Shown one piece after another: positions 20,451 to 31,426 of a stretch of 64,000 nucleotides of DNA. The notes under the pieces are model-generated. The model was not told the DNA's origin. It ran no database searches and was given only the letters and a program-made list of their open reading frames with translations. Every line of letters begins with the position of its first letter. Position 1 is the stretch's first letter. Origin of the DNA: Candidatus Calescibacterium sp. (lineage in GTDB: Bacteria; DRYD01); the NCBI GenBank assembly GCA_025059235.1, contig JANXCV010000001.1, positions 389,441-453,440 of the forward strand, given 5' to 3'. Position numbers and translations under genes: made by a program.

Positions 20451-20817
20451 CTTCCTTTATCCTTTCTATGGCGTTGATTACTTCTTGTGGGTCAAAGGGT
20501 TTGATTATATAGTCCTTTATTCCCATGAGCATGCTCTGCCTTATAATATCATAGGTATCTATAGCAGTCAACATTATTATTTTTATATCGTTGTATAAGG
20601 GGTTTTTTCTCACTTTCTTTACTAGTTCTAATCCATCCATTTCAGGCATCATATAATCACAGATTATTATACTTATATCTTTCCAATATTTATCAAGAAT
20701 TTCGAGAGCATCCTTGGGGTTACTAGTTCCTATACTCTGATAACCTTCTAGGTCTAGGATTCTTGTTACTAATTCAACTATGTTTGGGTCATCATCAACA
20801 ATCATGATTTTCTTCAT
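20431..20817 (-). CDS. Single-domain response regulator (CheY-like)
   Basis: MIVDDDPNIVELV, IIICDYMMPEMDG, MLTAID, YIIKPFDPQEV; 128 aa with no output domain. Confidence 0.94.
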   Translation of the reverse strand: MKKIMIVDDDPNIVELVTRILDLEGYQSIGTSNPKDALEILDKYWKDISIIICDYMMPEMDGLELVKKVRKNPLYNDIKIIMLTAIDTYDIIRQSMLMGIKDYIIKPFDPQEVINAIERIKEDEVKDR

Positions 20818-21821
20818 AATTCAACACCCCTTAGTAAGTTTAGATTAATTTTTTGTTTTACTTCCTCTAATTTTTTTCTTGCTTCTTTTTTAGCTTGTTT
20901 AGAACCATGAACCAATATATCTAATATTTGGTTTTTATTTTTTACTATTTCATTTCTTTTTGTTCGAATTGGTTCAAGTGTAGAATTTATTAATTTGGCT
21001 AATTTTTTCTTACATTCTACACATCCCAACTTTCCTGCTCTGCAACCGTTTTCTATTTCAGATATTTCTTGATTTTTAAAAGCTCTGTGAAGACCAAACA
21101 CATTACAGATTTCTGGTCTTCCGGGAGAATTTTTGTATATTTTCTGAGGGTCTGTTATATATCTCTTTACTTTCTCTTCTGTTTCTTTTTCAGTTTCATC
21201 GATGAATATAGCATTGTTATAACTTTTGCTCATTTTTCGTCCATCGAATCCGGGTATGTAGGGTGTTTCAGTTAATATGGGTTGAGGTTCAACAAAAGTT
21301 TCTCCGTACAGAAAGTTAAATTTCCTTACTATTTCGCGTGCAAGTTCTAAGTGAGGTATTTGATCTTGGCCAACGGGAACATACTTAGCATCAAAAGCAA
21401 GTATGTCCGCAGTCATCAAGACGGGGTATCCTAAAAAACCGTAAGTAGCTATATTCTTCCCTAATTGCTGTATTTGATCTTTAAAAGAAGGAACTCTTTC
21501 CAGCCAACTTATAGGAGTTATCATAGAAAGAATCAGATGAAGTACAGCTACCTCCTCAACCATTGACTGAAGATAGATGGTGCATTTGGAAGGATCCAAA
21601 CCACAAGCCAGATAATCTATCAAAACATCAACTATATTATCCTGAATTTCTTTTGTGTTTTCATAACTGGTTGTTAAAGCATGCCAATCGACTATTATGA
21701 AATAACATCTATAATTATCTTGATATTTAACCCAATTATTAAGGGTTCCAAATATGTGCCCTATGTGAAGCTTACCTGTTGGTCTCATCCCACTAACTAA
21801 CACGGGAACCATAGAAATCAT
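20814..21821 (-). CDS. trpS: Tryptophanyl-tRNA synthetase
   Basis: SGMRPTGKLHIGHIFGTLNNW, GRKMSKSYNN; likely start MVPVLVSG a few codons in. Confidence 0.96.
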   Translation of the reverse strand: MISMVPVLVSGMRPTGKLHIGHIFGTLNNWVKYQDNYRCYFIIVDWHALTTSYENTKEIQDNIVDVLIDYLACGLDPSKCTIYLQSMVEEVAVLHLILSMITPISWLERVPSFKDQIQQLGKNIATYGFLGYPVLMTADILAFDAKYVPVGQDQIPHLELAREIVRKFNFLYGETFVEPQPILTETPYIPGFDGRKMSKSYNNAIFIDETEKETEEKVKRYITDPQKIYKNSPGRPEICNVFGLHRAFKNQEISEIENGCRAGKLGCVECKKKLAKLINSTLEPIRTKRNEIVKNKNQILDILVHGSKQAKKEARKKLEEVKQKINLNLLRGVEL

Positions 21822-23121
21822 ACTCCTTGAACGAGAGAATTTTTACGTTATAGAAATTTCCTATTTTAATTGCTTTTTGTTTTGGTATCTTTATAGTAGA
21901 GTCCACTTCAGGAGCGTCAAAATATGCTCTACCAATAAAATAATTTTCGTCCTCTTCAGTAATCAGAACTTTGAATACCTTTCCAATTTGATTATAAGAC
22001 CATTCCTTAAGTATTTTATCTTGAACAGAGGTTATTACTCTGTATCTCCTCTGTTTAGTTTTATAATCCACCTGGGGTAAAGAGTAGGAAAGTGTATTTT
22101 TTTCTCCGTAATATTTAAAGAAGCCTGCCCTTTCTATTTTAACTTCTTCCAGAAATGAAACTAATTCTTCGAAATCTTCTTCTTCCTCCATTGGATGGCC
22201 CACTATAAACGTTGATCTTATTACAACATCTGGTATAGCTTTCCTGATTCTATATATTAGGTCCTTGTAGAAATCTTTATTTCCTGGTCTTCTCATTGCT
22301 TTTAAAACTCTAGAGCTAACGTGTTGCAGTGGAATATCAATGTATTTGACTATTTTGTCTGATTGTGCAATAACATCGAGAGCAGACTTATTCAGAGTGG
22401 TAGGATAAAGGTAGAGTAATCTTACCCAAAAATCCCCATCTAATTCACTTATAGAATACAGTAACCTGTCTAGAGATAGCCTTTTATATATGTCAAATCC
22501 GTAGAACGATGTGTCTTGAGATACCAGTATAAATTCCTTTATTCCTATGGGCAGTAATTTCTTGATTTCTTTGACTATATCTTCGATAGGTCTTGATTTA
22601 TATTTCCCCCTTATTAGGGGTATAGTACAAAAGGAGCATGAATGATTACACCCCTCTGCTATTTTGACGTACGAATAATATCCTGTAGATACGAATTTAG
22701 AAAGCTTAGAGGAATAGTCGGGAGCATATGGAGATAGACTTATTATCTTGTTGCCTTTTCCTACTTTTTCTATATGATCTGGTATGTTAAGAAAAGAATT
22801 AGTATCGAAAAAAGCATCCACATTCTCTAATTCTTCGGCTAATCTACTCTTATATCTACTTACTAGACAACCAGAAACGATAACCTTGGCATTAGAACCA
22901 TTGTCCTTTATTGTTTGTATAACGTTCTTAATTACTTCTATTGATTGTTTTACTGCGGGTTTTATGAATCCACAAGTATTTATGATTATAAAGCTACTTT
23001 CAAGGATATTATCTGAATATTTATATCCCCTATCAATAAGGGAGGCTATTAGTAGTTCAGAGTCAACGGTATTTTTTGGACACCCCAGTGTAATAACACT
23101 GAAATTCTTTGATTTATTCAT
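21793..23121 (-). CDS. rimO: Ribosomal protein S12 methylthiotransferase
   Basis: VITLGCPKNTVDSE, CNHSCSFCTIPLIRGKYKSRP, DIPLQHVSSRVLKAMRR, C-terminal TRAM. Confidence 0.95.
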   Translation of the reverse strand: MNKSKNFSVITLGCPKNTVDSELLIASLIDRGYKYSDNILESSFIIINTCGFIKPAVKQSIEVIKNVIQTIKDNGSNAKVIVSGCLVSRYKSRLAEELENVDAFFDTNSFLNIPDHIEKVGKGNKIISLSPYAPDYSSKLSKFVSTGYYSYVKIAEGCNHSCSFCTIPLIRGKYKSRPIEDIVKEIKKLLPIGIKEFILVSQDTSFYGFDIYKRLSLDRLLYSISELDGDFWVRLLYLYPTTLNKSALDVIAQSDKIVKYIDIPLQHVSSRVLKAMRRPGNKDFYKDLIYRIRKAIPDVVIRSTFIVGHPMEEEEDFEELVSFLEEVKIERAGFFKYYGEKNTLSYSLPQVDYKTKQRRYRVITSVQDKILKEWSYNQIGKVFKVLITEEDENYFIGRAYFDAPEVDSTIKIPKQKAIKIGNFYNVKILSFKEYDFYGSRVS

Positions 23122-23156
23122 ATATCTTTTATTCTATCCGATCTTTTTCTTACCTT

Positions 23157-23375
23157 TTATTTAGAGTCGACTTTTAGACGATATCCGCAGTCTTGACATA
23201 TAAAGACCATATGATTATTTGATGTTGCTTCGCTTAGAAGCATTTCTTCACCACATATATCACATATTCTAATTATGTTTGTAAACTCCTCTATACCGAG
23301 ATTTTCTATACTCTCTACTTTGTTACCCCTAAAAAAATCTCTCTTTATATTTTCATTTTCTATACTTTCTTTCAT
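23157..23375 (-). CDS. Small zinc-ribbon protein
   Basis: ICDICGEEM...ICQDCGYR, two CxxC knuckles, 72 aa; overlaps the upstream gene by 23 nt. Confidence 0.6.
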   Translation of the reverse strand: MKESIENENIKRDFFRGNKVESIENLGIEEFTNIIRICDICGEEMLLSEATSNNHMVFICQDCGYRLKVDSK

Positions 23376-24645
23376 GATTATTCTCCTTTCTATTTAAGAA
23401 TTTCAGGTTTTGATTGATCATTATTTGATTAACTTTTTGTTCCAATTCTTTTTTCTGTTCATGGATAGGGTTTTTGTTTATGAAAACAGATAACATGTAG
23501 TCACTGATAAAGTATCTTACATTTTCCCATGCCCAGATTGGTTGTTGAACGTACAACCTGTCTTTGCTGTATTCTATTACATTCTTGAAATCAGGATGAG
23601 TGTTTAAAAATTCTAAATATGTTTTACCCTGGTTAGTGGTGGGAAGAATATATCCCGTACTAATACAGAATTTTTCTAAGTTTTCCTTTTCCAAGAGGAA
23701 CTGAATAAATTTTGCAGCTGCTAACTCTCTCTCTGGAGTAGATTTAAATATTACTAAATTTGTACCGGCAGCATATATTTTTCCATTATCTGCAGGTAAA
23801 GGAGAAATATGATAATCTTTACTTCTTGACTTTAGGTCAGTATATCTACTGGTGGTAGCAAGTATTATGGGTGCTCTATTTTTGATGAAATCCTGATAAG
23901 AGTTATTCGTCCATTTTATTAGTCCCTTATTTTCTAGATTTTTTAACAATTCTGTAACTTTATCCAGCTTTTCTCCAAGGAATAAAGGTTCTATTTTTTG
24001 ATCTATATGGAAAAATTCATTAGATACAGCTAGTAGATAGAGTATTATGAAGGTATCTTCGTTGGGCTCTAGATACAAGGGAGGAATATTGGTCTTATTT
24101 TTTATTTCCTCCAACTTAAGAATAAACTCTTTATAGTTCGTGGGAATATGATCAACAAAATTAGAGTTGTAGTAGAATACAAAGATGCTCTTATTGAAGC
24201 TAAGTGAATAAACCTTCCCGTTTATGGTTGAAGAGTTTCTAAATGCAGGATACAAGTTATTTATGTACTCATCTATTTCTGGAATATTGAGGGAATTGAA
24301 GTCTCTGACTATACCTATCTCCTCGAACTGGGATACCCAATTTTCATAAGCTATAGACACATCTGGTAGATTTTTCTCGTAATTTGCCTTTAGTAATTCA
24401 GAAAATAGGTAGTTGTAGGGATTAGAATACCTACCTTGGCCTCCCTTGTATACACTTTCCACAAAAATCTGTTTACCGTCTACTTGGTACTTTTTTTGAT
24501 TGAAGTTATCTACCAATTCCTGCAAGGCTTTTCCTCTTGGAGATTTTTCGGAGAACGAATGCCAGAATTTTATTCTTATTTCCTGGGCAAAACTAACAAC
24601 CATTAATAGTACTATTGCTATGCTTAACAGCACCAATATTTTCAT
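23353..24645 (-). CDS. Extracellular sugar-type ABC transporter substrate-binding protein
   Basis: Signal peptide, RIKFWHSFSEKSPRGKALQELVDNFN, PDVSIAYENW, AAGTNLVIFKSTPERELAAAKFIQFL. Confidence 0.85.
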   Translation of the reverse strand: MKILVLLSIAIVLLMVVSFAQEIRIKFWHSFSEKSPRGKALQELVDNFNQKKYQVDGKQIFVESVYKGGQGRYSNPYNYLFSELLKANYEKNLPDVSIAYENWVSQFEEIGIVRDFNSLNIPEIDEYINNLYPAFRNSSTINGKVYSLSFNKSIFVFYYNSNFVDHIPTNYKEFILKLEEIKNKTNIPPLYLEPNEDTFIILYLLAVSNEFFHIDQKIEPLFLGEKLDKVTELLKNLENKGLIKWTNNSYQDFIKNRAPIILATTSRYTDLKSRSKDYHISPLPADNGKIYAAGTNLVIFKSTPERELAAAKFIQFLLEKENLEKFCISTGYILPTTNQGKTYLEFLNTHPDFKNVIEYSKDRLYVQQPIWAWENVRYFISDYMLSVFINKNPIHEQKKELEQKVNQIMINQNLKFLNRKENNHERKYRK

Positions 24646-24767
24646 CCTGATCCCCCTTTCTCTAGTCTCTACAATTTATATTTAAAAAATTTTTTTCCAA
24701 ATTCCTAACATAAAACGAGGTTCAAATTGTCATAAAAAGAATTAATTAAAGGAAGGAGGTGTATAAA

Positions 24768-25454
24768 ATGAGAATACAATATGTCGGACATTCTTGCTTC
24801 TTGATACTTGGATCTAAAAACATAATAATAGATCCCTGGATAAAAGATAATCCATCGAATCAATCAGTATCGTTAGATAATCTACCACAAATAGATTACA
24901 TATTCGTTACACATGGACATTTCGATCACATAGCAGATGTAGAAAACATATATAGAAAATTTAGAAGCCAAATATGGTGCAATTTTGAATTATCAAACTA
25001 CTTTATTCAGAAAGGAATGAATGCCAATGGAGCTTATATGGGAGGAAAAATCAAATTTGACTGGGGATATGTAAAATTCCTACCTGCTTTCCACGGCAGC
25101 TCTACACCAGAAGGTAATTACGCAGGATTAGCAACATCGATCATAATAAACATAGATAATACCACAATCTATCACGCAGGTGATACCTGTCTAAATGCAG
25201 AAATGCAATTGCTTCCAAGGTATAACATAGAAATAGCTATGCTACCCATAGGTGGATTATTCACAATGGATATCGAAGAAGCAGTTGAAGCAGTAAAAAT
25301 TATTAAACCTAAATTCGTCATTCCTATGCATTACAACACCTTCGACTTAATAAAAGTAAATCCATTCGAATTTAAGGAATTGGTAGAAAAAGAAACAGAC
25401 TCTAAATGTATAGTTCTGAAATCCGGTGAAATTTTTGAAAAACAGGCAGTATAA
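24768..25454 (+). CDS. Metal-dependent hydrolase, beta-lactamase fold (UPF0173-like)
   Basis: MRIQYVGHSCFLI, FVTHGHFDHIADV, IYHAGDTCLNAEMQLL, PMHYNTF; SD ggaggtgtataaaATG supports start 24768. Confidence 0.92.
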   Translation: MRIQYVGHSCFLILGSKNIIIDPWIKDNPSNQSVSLDNLPQIDYIFVTHGHFDHIADVENIYRKFRSQIWCNFELSNYFIQKGMNANGAYMGGKIKFDWGYVKFLPAFHGSSTPEGNYAGLATSIIINIDNTTIYHAGDTCLNAEMQLLPRYNIEIAMLPIGGLFTMDIEEAVEAVKIIKPKFVIPMHYNTFDLIKVNPFEFKELVEKETDSKCIVLKSGEIFEKQAV

Positions 25455-25468
25455 AAAACAATCTCAAC

Positions 25469-26047
25469 CTAAATCAACTCATCTATAATTTTTTTTATCT
25501 TTTGGAAGTGATAGGTATACTCTTCTATATATGAAGAATAGTTTCGAAGAATAAAAGCTGGATGATAGGTACAGAAAATGTATCTACCATCTTTAATAAA
25601 TACCCTTCCTTTCAAGTGAGATATCTTTAAATTAACACCGAGTATAGTACTAACAGAATACTTACCGACAAGGATCAAAACCTTGGGGTTCACAAGTTCT
25701 ATCTGCTTCAAGAGGTATGGTTTACATGCCTGAATTTCATCCTCCAGAGGGTCTCTATTTTCAGGAGGTCTGCATTTTATGACGTTTGTAATGAAAATAT
25801 CTTGACGAGAAATTCCTATGCTATTTAACATTTGTTCAAGTAATTTACCGGCTTGTCCGACAAACGGTAGACCTTCTATATCTTCATTTCTTCCAGGAGC
25901 TTCTCCTATAAGAGCTATCTTAGTATTGTAAATGCCATTACCCGGAACAGCATTTTTCCTATATTCATACAATCTACATCGATCGCATCTCCTTATCATT
26001 TCCTCCAATTTCTTTAATTCTTGCAAATTGCTTTTCTTTGTATTCAT
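25469..26047 (-). CDS. Uracil-DNA glycosylase family 4/5
   Basis: Fe-S cysteines CDRCRL, VPGNGIYNTKIALIGEAPGRNEDIEGLPFVGQAGKLL, NVIKCRPPENRDP, YHPAFILRN. Confidence 0.93.
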   Translation of the reverse strand: MNTKKSNLQELKKLEEMIRRCDRCRLYEYRKNAVPGNGIYNTKIALIGEAPGRNEDIEGLPFVGQAGKLLEQMLNSIGISRQDIFITNVIKCRPPENRDPLEDEIQACKPYLLKQIELVNPKVLILVGKYSVSTILGVNLKISHLKGRVFIKDGRYIFCTYHPAFILRNYSSYIEEYTYHFQKIKKIIDELI

Positions 26048-26985
26048 TTCAGATATCCATTTATAAAAGCTCTTGAGTCGATGACTTTTTTGCCTTCAAC
26101 TTGAAGCTCAAGTACCTCAATCATACCATAATCCCCTTGTAAATCCAAAAATAACCTATCTTTGCTAAAAAGAAAAATTCCCTTCTTAGATAAACTCAAA
26201 TTGATACTCCTTGAAATTCTAGTCTTGAGAATTTTTAACCTTTTGATACTACCGTTTATATCTGTCATAATATATCCATTAGGATAAAAAGCTCTTATTT
26301 GGTTGTGTAGATATTCTACCCCTTTTGAAAAGTCAAGAATAGTATCCTTTATTTTTTTTGTATATGTGGCTTTTGTTTCATCTTGCTTTAGGTAGCTAAG
26401 TTTTTTTTCAGAGTATAATTTTATAAACCTTTTAAGAGTTATAAGAGCTAGTTCAGAAAGTTGTTGCTTTAGAGTTTCATAATTGCTATCCTCATCTATT
26501 TCCAGAACAGACTGAAGAATTATGTCTCCCTTGTCAATTTCTTCTGAAAGCAGACAAATGGTTATTCCTGTTAATTTGTCTCCGTTAAGCAAGGCGTACT
26601 GTATTGGAGATGGTCCCCTGTAAAGTGGCAACAACGATGGGTGAATGTTTATAAAAATCCCCGGCAGATCTATTAGTTCTTTGGGTATGATTAACCCTAT
26701 ATCACAGGAAATTGCTATATCGGTGTTTTTCAATTCCCCCACCAATTTTTCATAATTTTCTCTTTCAATTTCACTCTCGATTCTTTTTAAGCTTGAAAAC
26801 TCGTATATCTTTATCTTAGTCGGTAACCTAGATACCTCTTGTTTAACTATATTTGGTTTTATTTTCATCCCCCTTCCCTGAGGTTTATCTACCTTTGTTA
26901 CCAGTACAAACTCAGGTGAAATCTCATAGATATAAGGTATTATTCTCAAAGACAGGGATCCTGAAGAGAAAAGAACGATTTTCAC
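26044..26985 (-). CDS. fmt: Methionyl-tRNA formyltransferase
   Basis: FINIHPSLLPLYRGPSPIQYALLNGDKLTGITI, KPQGRGMKI. Confidence 0.94.
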   Translation of the reverse strand: MKIVLFSSGSLSLRIIPYIYEISPEFVLVTKVDKPQGRGMKIKPNIVKQEVSRLPTKIKIYEFSSLKRIESEIERENYEKLVGELKNTDIAISCDIGLIIPKELIDLPGIFINIHPSLLPLYRGPSPIQYALLNGDKLTGITICLLSEEIDKGDIILQSVLEIDEDSNYETLKQQLSELALITLKRFIKLYSEKKLSYLKQDETKATYTKKIKDTILDFSKGVEYLHNQIRAFYPNGYIMTDINGSIKRLKILKTRISRSINLSLSKKGIFLFSKDRLFLDLQGDYGMIEVLELQVEGKKVIDSRAFINGYLK

Positions 26986-26990
26986 AATAT

Positions 26991-27326
26991 TTAGTTATCT
27001 TCTATCTCTTCTTTTATGGTACTCAGTTTATCTATATCACTCGTTTGAATGGTATTTCTTATAGCGAATATTATAGCAAGTCCTACTGTTATTTCCACTG
27101 CTGCTATTAGTATATTGAACAGAGCAAATATTTGACCGTCAATGGCTTGATTTAAGTTCGATTTCAACCTTGAGAACATTATGAAATCTAGATTTATAGC
27201 GTTAAGAATTACTTCGATGGAAATCAAAATAGCAACCAGATTTCTTCGATAAATAATCCCTACCAATCCAGCTGCTATCATTATTAGACTGACCAAGAAG
27301 GTAGATATTATAAGTATTTGATCCAT
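26991..27326 (-). CDS. nuoK: NADH-quinone oxidoreductase subunit K
   Basis: GLVGIIYRRNLVAILISIEVILNAINLDFIMFS, FNILIAAVEITVGLAIIFAI. Confidence 0.93.
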   Translation of the reverse strand: MDQILIISTFLVSLIMIAAGLVGIIYRRNLVAILISIEVILNAINLDFIMFSRLKSNLNQAIDGQIFALFNILIAAVEITVGLAIIFAIRNTIQTSDIDKLSTIKEEIEDN

Positions 27327-27329
27327 AAT

Positions 27330-27860
27330 CTACTCCTTTTTAGCTACGGTGATGGCAGCGATTACGGAAGCTAGTATCAAGATCCCAGCCAATTCAAAAA
27401 CCAGCACGAATCTACCACCATAATTCTGGATGTCCTTTATATTGAAAAGAGCATTAGCAAAATCCACCAAAGAAAGTTTATAATTATTAACGTTCAAGTT
27501 TAGTTCAGATAAAATTAATATTCCTATTCCCAATAGAGCTAGGAATATAATACTACCTACCAAGAAAGCATTGATATAGTGAGGTTTATAATCAAATATT
27601 TTTGTATCCCCCAATTTTTCTATTCTTGCCGGAGTATGCATTATAGCAAATAGAATCAATATAGCTATAGCTCCTGCATATATGATGAGTTGAATAACTG
27701 CTAAGAATTCCGCTCCCAGTAAAAGATAAATAGCACTGAGAAAGATAAAGGCAAAAACTAGAGAGACAGCGGCCTTAAAAATCTCTCTGCTGAAAACAGC
27801 AGCCAAACTCAAAACCAAAACTCCCAGAAGCAAAGCCAAGTATAAAATCTCTGCCAGCAT
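27330..27860 (-). CDS. nuoJ: NADH-quinone oxidoreductase subunit J
   Basis: REIFKAAVSLVFAFIFLSAIYLLLGAEFLAVIQLIIYAGAIAILILFAIM. Confidence 0.94.
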   Translation of the reverse strand: MLAEILYLALLLGVLVLSLAAVFSREIFKAAVSLVFAFIFLSAIYLLLGAEFLAVIQLIIYAGAIAILILFAIMHTPARIEKLGDTKIFDYKPHYINAFLVGSIIFLALLGIGILILSELNLNVNNYKLSLVDFANALFNIKDIQNYGGRFVLVFELAGILILASVIAAITVAKKE

Positions 27861-27962
27861 TGTTTTTACACTTCTACAAAAATCTGAATTAACCTCCCCA
27901 AAATAAAATTAAAAACACCAGCAAAAAAGGTAAAGAAAAATCATCTGTAAAATTTATTTATT

Positions 27963-28763
27963 GTGGAACTTTACATGCTTTTTTTCTTCGTAAATATTAG
28001 TCTTATAACCGGGATAATAGGCACGATAGTAGTGCTTAAAAAAATGGCTTCGATTGCAGGTAGTATATCTCACTCCTTACTTGCTAGCATAGCTCTTTCA
28101 AATATGATAAAAGTTAATACCCTATACACCTCCATCCCCTTCGTCCTTCTAGCTTCCCTATTTATACACTACGTAAAACGAAACAAAAAAATCAACGAAG
28201 AAATAGCTCTATCGATCATGTGGGTCCTAGGAGTAGCAATAGGCATCATCCTGATCAACATATCCAACACATATTCATCCACAATCTCTTTTTACCTTTT
28301 CGGCAATATCCTCTTTACAGATAACACAGACATAATAATATCATCCCTATTCTCGATATTCTGCATTCTGATTTATCTCCTTTTTAGCAAAGAAATAAAA
28401 AACATAATACTAGACGAAGAATATAGCGAAATAATAGGTATAAATACCAACCTTTTTAATATCTTAATCCTTTCTCTGGTTGGCATAGCAATAGTATTAA
28501 CCATAAAAACAATGGGTATAATATTATTGATAGCAATGTTTACCATACCAGCAACAGTAGCAATTAAAAATTCAAACAGCATAGAAAAATGCATTGTTTT
28601 AACATCTATAATAACATTTTGCTGTCTGATAATTGGATACTACATTTCATACGCCCTAAATATACCCATAAGCTCAACGATAACAATGACATTGGTAACC
28701 ACATTCTTACTATCTGAAATACTAAAAAGAAAGAGAGTGATCATATGGAAGATAAAACACTAA
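27963..28763 (+). CDS. ABC-3 family metal (Zn/Mn/Fe) transporter permease
   Basis: ZnuB-like multi-TM: IVVLKKMASIAGSISHSLLASIAL, GINTNLFNILILSLVGIAIVLTIKTMGIILLIAMFTIPATVA; overlaps grpE by 19 nt. Confidence 0.85.
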   Translation: MELYMLFFFVNISLITGIIGTIVVLKKMASIAGSISHSLLASIALSNMIKVNTLYTSIPFVLLASLFIHYVKRNKKINEEIALSIMWVLGVAIGIILINISNTYSSTISFYLFGNILFTDNTDIIISSLFSIFCILIYLLFSKEIKNIILDEEYSEIIGINTNLFNILILSLVGIAIVLTIKTMGIILLIAMFTIPATVAIKNSNSIEKCIVLTSIITFCCLIIGYYISYALNIPISSTITMTLVTTFLLSEILKRKRVIIWKIKH

Positions 28764-29530
28764 GAAACATACAATACATAGAAGAAATAGTAAAAAAATA
28801 CGACTTCCTGAATATTTTTAAAAAACCTCTAGAAAAAATAAAAGAAAACCCTGATGTAAACAAACTAAACGAATTGCTCAGATTAATCTGCTCAATATTC
28901 GAAGAAAAACTTATAGAACTGAAAAGCAATCTACAAAAGGAAAATGAAAAATTACAAGCATTAACAGAAGAGTTCTCTGTAGAAGAATACGAAAAAATTA
29001 AAAAAGAAAAAGAAAACCTACAGAAAGAACTTGAAAAACAAACCCAAGAATACGAAACCAAATATCAGGATCTACTTGATAGATTCCAAAAACTAAGTAT
29101 AGCATACAGAGAAATAAAAACCGAGTACGAAAACTATATATACCGAACAGAAAAAAATTTTGAAAAACTAAAAAGAGAATCAAAAGAAAGAATAATATCA
29201 AACATCATACCAGTAATAGATAGCTTTGAAATCTCGCTAAAATCGATAAAAAACACTCAAAATATAGAGGAAGTAATAAAGGGAGTAGAGTTGATTTATG
29301 CCCAATTGATAGAAGTTCTGAAAAATGAAGGTCTGGAAATCATCAAGTCCAACACCGGCGATAAGTTCGATCCTTCCATCCATGAAGCAATAGAAACAGA
29401 AGAAATAGACGAAGAAGAAAAGGATAACCTAATATCCCAAGAATATAGACCAGCATATAAACTTATGGATAAAGTCATAAGACCAGCATCTGTCAAAGTA
29501 TTCAAAGTCAAAAAACAAAGTGAGGTGTAA
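28745..29530 (+). CDS. grpE: GrpE nucleotide exchange factor with long N-terminal coiled coil
   Basis: NIIPVIDSFEISLKSIKN, GVELIYAQLIEVLKNEGLEIIKSNTGDKFDPSIHEAIE; directly upstream of dnaK. Confidence 0.93.
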   Translation: MEDKTLRNIQYIEEIVKKYDFLNIFKKPLEKIKENPDVNKLNELLRLICSIFEEKLIELKSNLQKENEKLQALTEEFSVEEYEKIKKEKENLQKELEKQTQEYETKYQDLLDRFQKLSIAYREIKTEYENYIYRTEKNFEKLKRESKERIISNIIPVIDSFEISLKSIKNTQNIEEVIKGVELIYAQLIEVLKNEGLEIIKSNTGDKFDPSIHEAIETEEIDEEEKDNLISQEYRPAYKLMDKVIRPASVKVFKVKKQSEV

Positions 29531-29533
29531 ATA

Positions 29534-31411
29534 ATGCCCAAAATAATAGGTATAGATCTAGGTACCACAAATACTGTAATGGCAATAATGGAAGGTGGTA
29601 AACCCGTAGTAATCCCCAACTCTGAAGGAGATTATCTAACACCATCAATAGTCAGTTTTACAAAAACCGGAGAGAGAATAGTTGGAGCATTGGCCAAAAG
29701 ACAACTCATCCTTAATCCCGACAGAACAATAAAGAGCATTAAAAGAAAAATGGGAACAGATTACAAAGTAAAAATAGATAACAAAGAATATACACCACAA
29801 GAAATATCTGCAATGATACTACAAAAGATTAAGTTAGACTGTGAAAGCTACCTAGATACCAAGATAGACAAAGCAGTAATAACAGTACCGGCACACTTCG
29901 ATGATGCACAAAGACAAGCCACCAAAGACGCAGGAACAATAGCAGGTCTAGAAGTAGTAAGAATTCTAAACGAACCCACAGCAGCAGCCATGGCTTATGG
30001 ATTCGATAAACAACAAAAAATACAAACAATCGTAGTCTTTGACCTAGGAGGAGGAACTTTCGATGTCTCAATCCTAGAAATCGGTGAGGGAGTATACCAA
30101 GTTCTTGGAACAGCAGGCGATAACTTCCTCGGTGGAGACGACTGGGACGAAAGAATAATGAACTGGATAATAAACAGATTCTACGAAGAACATAGAATAG
30201 ATCTAAAAATACAAAAAGAAGCTCTACAAAAAATCTTGGAAGCTTCCGAAAGAGCTAAAATAGAATTATCCACAAAAGAAGAAACAACAATAAAAATTCC
30301 GTTTATAACCTCTGATGCACGAGGTGCAAAACATATAAACTATACCCTAACAAGAAAAGAATTCGAAGAAATCACAAAAGATCTAGTAGAAAGGTTAATA
30401 ATACCAGTAGAAGAAGCCTTCAAAGCAGCAAACATAAGATATTCTCAAGTAGATGAGGTTATCTTAGTAGGTGGATCAACGAGAATGCCAATGGTTCAAC
30501 AAATGGCAAAAAAAATATTCAATAGAGAACCTCGCAAGGATATAGATCCAGAAAAAGTAGTAGCTTTGGGAGCAGCAATTCAAGCAGGAATCATCGAAGG
30601 AAATGTCAAAGAAATGGTACTACTCGACGTCACCTCACTATCATTAGGTGTCGAAACAGCAGGAGGAGGATTCACAAAGATAATACCCAGAAACACTCAG
30701 ATCCCCACCAAAAAAACCAAAATATTTACCACCGTCCAAGATGGTCAATCAGCAGTGGAAATCCATATTCTTCAAGGCGAAAGAGAACTAGCTAAGTATA
30801 ATAAATCTTTAGCAAGATTTGAGCTGGTTGGTATCCCACCAGCCCCAAAAGGAGTCCCAAAAATAGAAGTAACCTTCGAAATAGATGCAGACGGAATATT
30901 ACACGTCAGTGCAGTAGACCTAGCTACAGGAAACAAACAAAAAGTCGTTATACACTCAGTACTACATCTAGATAGATCAGAAGTAGAAAGAATGCTAGAG
31001 GAAGCCTCAAAATACGCACAAATAGACAGAAAAATAAGAGAAGAACAACAAATTATTTCCCAAGCAAACGTAGAACTAGACTCTGCGGAAAACATAATAA
31101 AAAACCACTCCGAACTTCTAGACCTAAAAATCATCGAAAAAGCAAAAAAAGTTATAGAAACCCTAAAGTTAGCAATCAATGCCAAAAAATTCGACGAAAT
31201 CAAAAAACTAACAGAAGAATTAAGAAGCATAAACTTCTCCCTTGGAACAGAATTATACAATATAATGGAAAAGCAAATCGCTCAACAAAAAGAACAAACT
31301 GAGGCTTCCCAACAACAAACAAAAACAAAAGACTCATCAATCCTAGAACAAATAAAAAAAGTAACAGACGAAGATATATTGTCATGGTTTAAGAAAAAGA
31401 AAGAAGGGTAA
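29534..31411 (+). CDS. dnaK: Chaperone DnaK
   Basis: [48 protein letters not shown]. Confidence 0.98.
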   Translation: MPKIIGIDLGTTNTVMAIMEGGKPVVIPNSEGDYLTPSIVSFTKTGERIVGALAKRQLILNPDRTIKSIKRKMGTDYKVKIDNKEYTPQEISAMILQKIKLDCESYLDTKIDKAVITVPAHFDDAQRQATKDAGTIAGLEVVRILNEPTAAAMAYGFDKQQKIQTIVVFDLGGGTFDVSILEIGEGVYQVLGTAGDNFLGGDDWDERIMNWIINRFYEEHRIDLKIQKEALQKILEASERAKIELSTKEETTIKIPFITSDARGAKHINYTLTRKEFEEITKDLVERLIIPVEEAFKAANIRYSQVDEVILVGGSTRMPMVQQMAKKIFNREPRKDIDPEKVVALGAAIQAGIIEGNVKEMVLLDVTSLSLGVETAGGGFTKIIPRNTQIPTKKTKIFTTVQDGQSAVEIHILQGERELAKYNKSLARFELVGIPPAPKGVPKIEVTFEIDADGILHVSAVDLATGNKQKVVIHSVLHLDRSEVERMLEEASKYAQIDRKIREEQQIISQANVELDSAENIIKNHSELLDLKIIEKAKKVIETLKLAINAKKFDEIKKLTEELRSINFSLGTELYNIMEKQIAQQKEQTEASQQQTKTKDSSILEQIKKVTDEDILSWFKKKKEG

Positions 31412-31426
31412 AAAGGTTAAGCAACT

